Of a stretch of DNA of 64,000 nucleotides, positions 34,301 to 43,300 are shown one piece after another (position 1 is the first letter of the stretch; each line of letters opens with the position of its first letter). A program made the position numbers and the translations under genes. The stretch comes from Luidia sarsii (Eukaryota > Echinodermata > Asteroidea > Paxillosida > Luidiidae): contig OX465102.1 of the NCBI GenBank assembly GCA_949987565.1, positions 20,789,699-20,853,698 on the forward strand, given 5' to 3'. A model generated the notes under the pieces. The model worked only from the letters and a program-made list of their open reading frames with translations, did not search any database and was not told the origin of the DNA.

Positions 34301-37300
34301 GGTGTGAAGGACAGAAATGACTGTGACTCTGACTGGCAGACTGTGCCTAGAGGGCCAGGGCTTGGGCCCAACCTGACACTAATGAAGCATTGGAAAAATG
34401 TTGGAAGTGATGCTAATTATTGCACACTGTCACAGTGTCAATGCAGGAAAGCAGATACATGTACAGTTCACTGTACGGCGTGTTTACAAATACATTTTAC
34501 CTGTACCTTTCACTATCGTACTTTGTATCCATGGTTGACACAAGTCAAACAACACCTACATGTATACATGTACATCAGGTACTGTGTCACTTGTATGTAC
34601 ATGTACAGTATGTATACATCTACATGTACATGTACCTACCAGGGGGTACTGTACGTGCATAAATTGTCAGTGTCAATTTGCCTTTCGATAACTGCCCTTG
34701 TCCAGTTGTCATTTCTGTTTGCACATGCTTCACATGCATAGTACACTGCACTCAAAATCACAAAGAAGTCAGCTACCATATGATACCGTACATGTACCGG
34801 CGGTACTGTAGGTACATGTACATACCGGTACATGTACATGTACATGGGCACGTGTACGGTACATACAGTACATGTGCTGTATGTACAATTGTACATGTAC
34901 ATGTACATGTGTACACTGTATGTACACTGTACATGTATATAATGTACATGTACAGTTGTACACTGTACCGTAAGTAAATATTCATGTTGAAAATCAATGA
35001 TTCAAATCTTATAACTCGAGTCATGTGTGTTTAGAACTGATACTTTGCTTACATTTGCAACATGGGTACAATGTACATGTACAGTATGTACCGGTACATT
35101 ACATGTGCAGTTGACTGTGTCTGCTATGCCACACAATAAAGATACTGATACTGAACAGATTTTGAGCAAAATATTGATTTGAACCCAAGCCTCAGGGCTA
35201 AGCAGAACCTGGGACTTGAACCTGAGACCTCTGGATTAATTAACGTACTGCATGTACCAGTGCTCTTCCATCTGAGCTACATGTATCCAGCCCTTAGACA
35301 GTGGCCTTCCCAAATAGTCAACTACATACATGTAGTCTTTGCTGGGGTGGGGGCGCCAGTCAGAACCAATTCATCCATTAACTGTCGTATATGAAAAAAA
35401 TCTCCAGGTATCACACCCCCGCTTTCATGCCGATGCAAACAACCAATTCTCTCTTTGGTGGAGTTAACTGGGTAAGATACATGTACCGCTACCGGTATAT
35501 GTACATGTACATGTACATGTAGCTCAGTCAGTAGAGTCCATGGACAGAGGTCTCGAGTTCAAATCCCAGTCCACTCAAATTCTAGAAATCAGTTTCTCAG
35601 CTGGTCGCCGCTTAGTGGAATCTGATTGTTCCCGGTTTCCCTTTGTCTTCTCTCCTGTGGTGGCTCTTTGTACTGTAGGTGTAATATCTCCCAGACCCAT
35701 GAGCACAGATAGCAGCACGGGTGACCTAGCCATGCGCAGCACCAGCCTGGACTGTTCCCCCGATGACACGGAGGATGCGGAGGAGAAGGCCCGGCTGACC
35801 TGCCAGGTCCTGGAGCTCCAGAACACACTGGACGGTAAGCAAGAGATGCCCAGAGTCAGGAGACCACAGGCTATTAAAAGCTGTATACATGTACGTCCAG
35901 TGTTATAGCTACGCTGGTCGGCGGTGGACGGGGCCGACCACCACGGATAATTTCCGTCCACCACTCCTGGTGAAAAACAATGCTTCCGACCGGCACTATG
36001 TTCACCCCATTATTACCCCAATCTATGTTTGGTTTCGGTAGTAAAATAAATTGTACTTTTTTGTAGCGTAACCGTCTCGCTAATACTTGTTCTGGAAGTT
36101 CCGATCAGGCTTGAGTAGCGCAGCGTGATCGTAGTCGTAACTCGCATGCAGCCATGTGGCCGCTGTGCACGTGCACTGTGCAGTATACAGTGTGTGCAAA
36201 GACGTGTTGTGTCATGTCACATGTGCCGCGCGTAGGCTGGTTTCGGCCCTACTGCTCCTGTAGTGTCGCTATGGCTATACCTAGAGGCGGAAACCACACC
36301 TAGACTTGCCAACCTCGGTAACGTTGCGAATGGAAATTGGTCATAACTAAATTACGCTACTTTCATCGTTTGTCTCCGAATGTTGTTTCCGCGTAGTTTA
36401 ATATTATTCCCTTCGTTATTAATTTTGATAGTGGTACAAAATGTATGAATAAAAATCAGAGAATACAGGCTTCAAGTTGAGGGTAAAATTGACAAATTTG
36501 GACGGCGGTCGAAAAACGCTAGTTTGACTCTCTTTTTTTCTCCGTCATTTTGGCTCGATCTACCGCGGCCACACGGAGCGATTTTAAAGATTTCAACTTC
36601 CGATATCTCAAGAAATGAATGAAAAATTGAAATCCTTCTCAAATTTTCCAGAATTTTGGAAAATACACTTTAGTTGACTGCGAAACTTGAAACATCGCTA
36701 GTATAACTGTAATAAACATTAGTTTATTTGTTAGAAAACAACTGTAAGGGCTGGCGAAAGTCTACTAATCATTCCACATGTACCGAGTGCACACAGTCAA
36801 TTCAAACATGTACATGTACATTATTCTTCAAGTTTTGTTGTTCAGTTTACTTGTTAATAAATTATTTATACACTGTACATGACTAACAACAAAACTTGCA
36901 GTAAAGTTAATCTGATTAATTAATTAATCATTTTTATGTGATTAATTAATTTTATTTAACAGTACATGTAATAACAGTACATGCTATCATTTTGACCGCA
37001 GTCGCTAATCGTGAGGCTTCGTTCACGAGAGCGACTTCTTGTTGGTGAAATTTGAACCACCACTAAAAATACCCTAGCTATAACACTGTGTACGTCCACA
37101 CCGGACTCTTGGTTCTTTTGGAAGGTTTTTAATGATGGTACCGATGGTACCAAATGAAATGTGACCTGGCACAGCATAATGAAGAATAACCCCCACTTTT
37201 GAGATTTTGAGATTTTCTAATGACGTGAAAGAGTATACCATTAGCTTTCAAATGGTATCAAAATTATTTCCGGGTGAACTTTGTTGTAAATAGTACAAGG

Positions 37301-40300
37301 GGACTTCGCTCGTTAATTTGGTACCAGACACAATATAGCAGCGTCATTCTAACTCCTCAAAAGCGGCCATTCAAAAAGGCAGGAACTTTACAAATCCTAG
37401 TTTTTTTCAACATTTAGAGACGGACTTCGGAAAAATCCTTTTGACATAATATCCTCCAAAACATCAACTTTCTGAAAATACAAACAAAACAAAAAAAATG
37501 ATTTTTTTTTTTTTTTTTTTTTTTCAATTGAGAAGATACTTTGACTGCAGGCGTTGTTTACTTGAAAAGTGTTTTGCTGGGATATTCCTCATGTCGCTGT
37601 GCCGGGTCACAAATGTGGTCAAATTTAATCACTGTCTGCACTTGGGACTTTCAACACTGGAAAACGTTTACCGAGACTTTGGTAGAATGAGATTTGAATG
37701 TTTTCATGTTGAGAATATTAGCGGAAGATGTGATAGGTTTGCGGTAACAGCATGCAAAATTATCTTTTGTGAGCAGTGTTATAGCCAGGGTATTTTTAGT
37801 GGTGGTTCAAATTTCACCAACAAGAAGTCGTTCTCGTGAACGGAGCCTCGCGATTAGTGGCTGCGGTCAAAATGATGACAACAAAACTTGTATTACATGT
37901 ACTGCTGTACATGTACCAATTAAATTAACTTTACTACAAACATTAATAAACAAGTATTTAAGTGATCAACAAAACTTGAAGAGTAATGTACATGTTTGAA
38001 TTGAATATGCACTGTCAGTACTTAAATGGAATCAATTATGCACTGAATGACTGAAAGTAAAATTCTGAATAAAATTATCTTAACACATAATTTACAATTA
38101 CAGAAATCTTACCTTTTAAAATTGTTAGACCAGTTTAACTCTGTATCTTCTCTCTTTCTTAGATGACCATAGCTTTACTGCATCCAAAAATGGGTAGTTT
38201 TCAGGAGCTGGACCAGAAATAGTGATTCTCATGAGACATTCCAAAGTGTCTTCTCCCATTCTGTTCCTATGATCAGTTTTAACCATTTTCATTCTGCTGA
38301 AGTCTCTTTCACAATCAGCTGTGTGTGGAGTAATAGTTTTGTATATTTTGGCCAGTAATGAGAGGTTTGGAAACATGGACACAAGTGTTCTGTTGCACAA
38401 TAGCACATCAACCATTCCACCTGCTCCTGATTTCAACTCTGATGATCCAAGTGAATCTACATAGTGCCTAATGTCAGCCTCTTCAGCTTCCACACTGGAT
38501 AAATCTAGGCCAAATTGTTCACTCAAAGTTGCTATGGAGGCTTGTAGCTCTTCTGCCATCTCAGGTGCATAGAATCTCTTATCTCCAAACTTAGCAAATG
38601 AGGACATTACATCATCATCTTGAAATCTGTCTGATATGTTATCTTGTAATTTGGTGATGTAAGGCTTTCTTACATGGGTATCAAACTTCTCCAGGATTGC
38701 AGAAATGGCTTCTTCATCAGCATTGTCCATTTTGATGCTATTCTTGTGAAGGCTGTTCATCATCAACTTAAAGTTTGCATCATTAGATGACTTCTCTTTT
38801 TTGGCTTCAAGAGATTTCATTGTTGCCTTCTTTGCTATTGCTACCTGTGGAAAATCAACAGTCTCAGTCTGGAACAGACAGCTCAGTCTATTTACAGTTG
38901 GGAGAATATCACAGAGGAGTAGGAGAACAGCAAGGAACTCAGTCTTAGACATCAGATGATATAATCCAGTTGCTACCACATCACCTCTTTCTTCACTCTC
39001 CCTTTCTAAGCTGAGGAGAACACTTGTCAGAATCTTTTTCAATCCAAGTGCACATTTCCCTAATGCCAACCATCTTGTGCTGCTGGGGTTCAGAACTTTT
39101 CCAGTTCCACTTCCAAGCTCACCCTCTGATTCACAATCTAATGAGTCAAAGAGCAATTTCTGCACTGTTTCCAATCCTTTGCTTCTCACAGCACTCCTTG
39201 AGTAGAAATCATACAACTTACTCAATGTCCTTTTGAATCTCTCTATTGGAGGAAATGAGTTACCAGTCTTGGAAGCTGCCAAATTCAATTTGTGAGCAGC
39301 ACAGTGCTGACCCACTGCTTTCACCTTGTTTTCTTTGTCCGTTTGTTTCTCAATTTGAATGTCTATTATTTTCTTCACTGCTCCATTACGATTGCCGACC
39401 ATGACTGCTGCCCCATCAGTACCCAATCCCACCAGTCTATCAAATGGTAGCTTACTTTCTTCCAAGTAGTTTGTTACCTTTTGACTTATCTTGTCAGCAT
39501 TCAATCTCAGATTAACATCACCATCAGGCTCCAAGCAGTCAACTATCTTCAGAAACCTTGTTACTACTTCTCCGTCAGTATTTACATACCTCCCATGGAT
39601 CACCATTTGTTCTGTTGTACTTATATCAGTAGTTTCATCAAACATTAATGCATAAGTATCTGTTGTCACGAAATTAACTGAGAATTTTCTGTTCTATCAC
39701 CTCACCAAGACACAAAAGAAATTCCTTAATTGAAGTTTCTGATGTGTATTTTGCATTAGCACCTTTACTGATTTTACTCTTGATGTCCAGACCCAACTGA
39801 GTCAACAAGTCAAGTAATTTTTCAAAGTTTGTTGTGTGAGGAATGTTACTTCTTCCAAGGAAATACAAGCACTGAAATGCCTTGACCATATTGTCCTGAT
39901 TGATTTCCTTGGGATTTGTCAGTAGTTCATTAATGTTCCTTGTTTCTCGTTGCAAGTGAAGAGAAACTGAATCACGATGCTCAACACAATTTTCATGGGC
40001 TTTCACACTGTCATACCGCATCCTCACACAGGGTTGTCTACTCCAAACCTCTCGGCCAAATGGTGTCTTATTGAACATTTTACAATACGTGCAAAACATA
40101 CCTAAACCTGGCACAAATTCCAACCAAGGTCTATTTTGTTTCCACTTAGGGTCAAAACTTTTGGCTTGTTTCACTTTCAAAAAATTCACAGAAGCATTTG
40201 TTTTCAATGAAGTAGACGCCGAAGTTGAAGTTGAAGGTAATTGATCCTCACCATGCCGATCAGGAGGAAGGGAAGATTGCGGCTCAGGTGGGGAAACTTC

Positions 40301-43300
40301 CGAGCCCTTGGCCTCCACTGGCACTATCTGTGTGTGAGAGTCTGTGCTGTGAGCAGTTCCATCCAAACATGCCGTTTCTTCAACTCGCATGCGTTTTCCA
40401 AAAAAACTCTCAAGTTTAGGTTGTTTACTTTTCTTTTTGGACGCCATTTCGATAAGAAAAAATCCAATGCAAGACCACAACAGTCAGTACTGCACAGAGT
40501 TAATCAATTTAATTTCAATTCTGGTCTCGCGTACGTAGCAACACTGATCCCGCATTCACTTTCAAGTTTCAGTGCACGTCAAAAAGTACATGTGTACGTT
40601 GCACGTGTAGTGCATGCATAATATTTTTTTTATACCAAAGAAAATAATGTGATTAAAACAAATTCGGCTAGTTAAGAATAAAAGAAGAATATTTAATCGT
40701 AAGAAATGAAAATACTGAAATAAATATAAATCATGTTTTCTGATTTTTGTAGCTCGTTTTGCCGTCTGGCTTTCTCCTTTCGGGGCATGGTTACGGGCTT
40801 ACGACCTTTAAAGGGCACCCGCGAACGCGCAGACTTTGACAGCTGATTCTACTTTCACACGCAACCCAACCACGTGGTGATGCGCAATCTATCTATCGTG
40901 TAACGCAAATCGCTCCCAACTACCGTTGGTACCCGTTGTTTGGTACAGCCAGCGATGTCCAAGATTCTCTGGTACCCACAGACGAAAAGTTCGTTGACAT
41001 GAAACTGCCCCCCCCCCCCACTGACCATGTATACGTACATGTACGTGCGCACTGTGCTGTCCAAAGTACAGTACATGTACATGCTGTACATGTACAGTAC
41101 ATTGTACAATACTTGTAATGTACATTGTGTACATGTGTACATGTACACCCATAATGCGCAATGCGCAATGTTCAAAATCTTCCACGTGTGCAGCACATAT
41201 AGCAGTGTGGATTCTATTTCATGCGCGCTGTTCTAACGGCCGCGCGCTTGCCGGCAGTCCGATCCGCTCAACAATCGCGTCGGTTTTATTGTCGAATTAA
41301 AAGCATGATTTAAAGATATAAATATGTAAGTTAGATGCAGTTCTAATGTGAAATTAGTGCCGGTCGGAAGAATCGTTTTTCACCTGGAGTGGTGGACGGA
41401 AATTACCCGTGGTGGACGGCCCCGTCCACCGCCGACCAGCGTAGCTATAACACTGTTTGTGAGTGTATGTGTGGTTCTGAAAAATAACGGGAGGAACTCG
41501 ATGTTTTGAACGGTACAACGTGTACATGTATGGTGTGCTCTGCTCGTCTTCTGGAGACTGCTGGATTATTGAGCAGGTAATTGGTTGCCAAGCCAGGCTC
41601 ACAATATTCCAGGGGAAGCCCTGATGCGTGTTGTTTCTGGCCGTGGCCAATTTAGCCAAACCAATCAGACGCAGCCTGAAGGCCACGTTCTCTCCCCACT
41701 TGGCTGTCTTTCATCCTTATCTTATAATGTCATTGGCCATTGAAATTTGAGGTGTTTAGAGTTTTGCCGTGGAGTTTGGATAGGGGCTTAATCAGTGAAG
41801 ATATTTGTGCTGCTAGGATGGAAACATCCGGCCCTCTAAATTGTTGAGGTCCGCACGTTAGCCATTTTAAATCAGTGAGCAGCTTGCAGGAGGCTCGTGT
41901 GTTTTGTGATACGATTTGTGTGGGTTTATTTCCTTTGGGACAGATCTCTCCACGAGAGTGGACAAGGTGAAGGAGGAGAACCTGAAGCTCAAGTCTGAGA
42001 ACCAGGTGCTGGGACAGTACATAGAGAACCTCATGTCTGCCTCCAGCGTGTTCCAGTCCACCTCACCCAAGAGCAAGAAGAAGTGAGTTCCTTTGCCAAC
42101 CTCTCCTGTCTCCTCTGAGAAGAGCCAGCGTCTCCTCTCAGAAGAGCCAGCGTCTCCTCTCAGAAGAGCCAGTGTCTCCTATGAGAAGAGCCAGTGTCTC
42201 CTCTGAGAAGAGCCAGTGTCTCCTCTGAGAAGAGCCAGTGTCTCCTATGAGAAGAGCCAGTGTCTCCTCTGTGAAGAGCCAGCGTCTCCTCTGAGAAGAG
42301 CCAGTGTCTCCTTTGAGAAGAGCCAGTGTCTCCTCTGAGAAGAGCCAGCGTCTCCTCTGAGAAGAGCCAGCGTCTCCTCTCAGAAGAGCCAGTGTCTCCT
42401 ATGAGAAGAGCCAGTGTCTCCTCTGAGAAGAGCCAGTGTCTCCTCTGAGAAGAGCCAGTGTCTCCTATGAGAAGAGCCAGTGTCTCCTCTGTGAAGAGCC
42501 AGCGTCTCCTCTGAGAAGAGCCAGTGTCTCCTTTGAGAAGAGCCAGTGTCTCCTCTGAGAAGAGCCAGCGTCTCCTCTGAGAAGAGCCAGCGTCTCCTCT
42601 CAGAAGAGCCAGTGTCTCCTATGAGAAGAGCCAGTGTCTCCTCTGAGAAGAGCCAGTGTCTCCTCTGAGAAGAGCCAGTGTCTCCTTTGAGAAGAGCCAG
42701 TGTCTCCTCTGAGAAGAGCCAGTGTCTCCTTTGAGAAGAGCCAGTGTCTCCTCTGAGAAGAGCCAGTGTCTCCTCTGAGAAGAGCCAGTGTCTCCTATGA
42801 GAAGAGCCAGTGTCTCCTATGAGAAGAGCCAGTGTCTCCTCTGAGAAGAGCCAGTGTCTCCTCTGAGAAGAGCCAGTGTCTCCTATGAGAAGAGCCAGTG
42901 TCTCCTATGAGAAGAGCCAGTGTCTCCTCTGAGAAGAGCCAGTGTCTCCTCTGAGAAGAGCCAGTGTCTCCTCTGAGAAGAGCCAGTGTCTCCTCTCAGA
43001 AGAGCCAGTGTCTCCTCTCAGAAGAGCCAGTGTCTCCTCTGAGAAGAGCCAGTGTCTCCTCTGAGAAGAGCCAGTGTCTCCTCTGAGAAGAGCCAGTGTC
43101 TCCTCTGAGAAGAGCCAGTGTATCCTTTCAGAAGAGCCAGTGACTCCTCTTAGAAGAGCCAGTGTCTCCTCTGTGAAGAGCCAGTGTCTCCCCTGAGAAG
43201 AGCCAGTGACTCCTCTGTGAAGAGCCAGTGTCTCCCCTGAGAAGAGCCAGTGACTCCTCTGAGAAGAGCCAGTGACTCCTCTGTGAAGAGCCAGTGACTC

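Larger units (their letters stand above)
31301..35678 (+). other. SCOC intron 1, satellite-rich
   Basis: About 4.4 kb, repeatedly interrupted by (TACATG)n blocks. It contains a hammerhead-like repeat at 34062-34104 and two SINE-like sequences near the 3' end. No other exon was recognised inside it. Confidence 0.5.
37774..41455 (-). mobile_element. near-complete hAT transposon, element B
   Basis: The ends CAGTGTTATAGC and GCTATAACACTG are inverted, and TTTGTGAG flanks both sides (37766-37773 and 41456-41463), a perfect 8-bp duplication. The 3.7-kb element carries one transposase gene on the minus strand that is open end to end except for one frameshift. The transposase-proximal end is at 41455. 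(TACATG)n runs occur inside at about 41030-41150. Intact ends, a perfect duplication and little decay suggest recent insertion. Confidence 0.95.

Noticed and set aside
35518..35590. Functional tRNA gene upstream of SCOC exon 2
   Set aside because: No acceptor or anticodon stem, and the same sequence recurs as a dispersed SINE-like repeat.
35898..41455. A single 5.6-kb hAT element bounded by the outermost repeats
   Set aside because: The outer flanks TGTACGTC and TTTGTGAG differ, whereas each matches an inner flank, so there are two separate elements.
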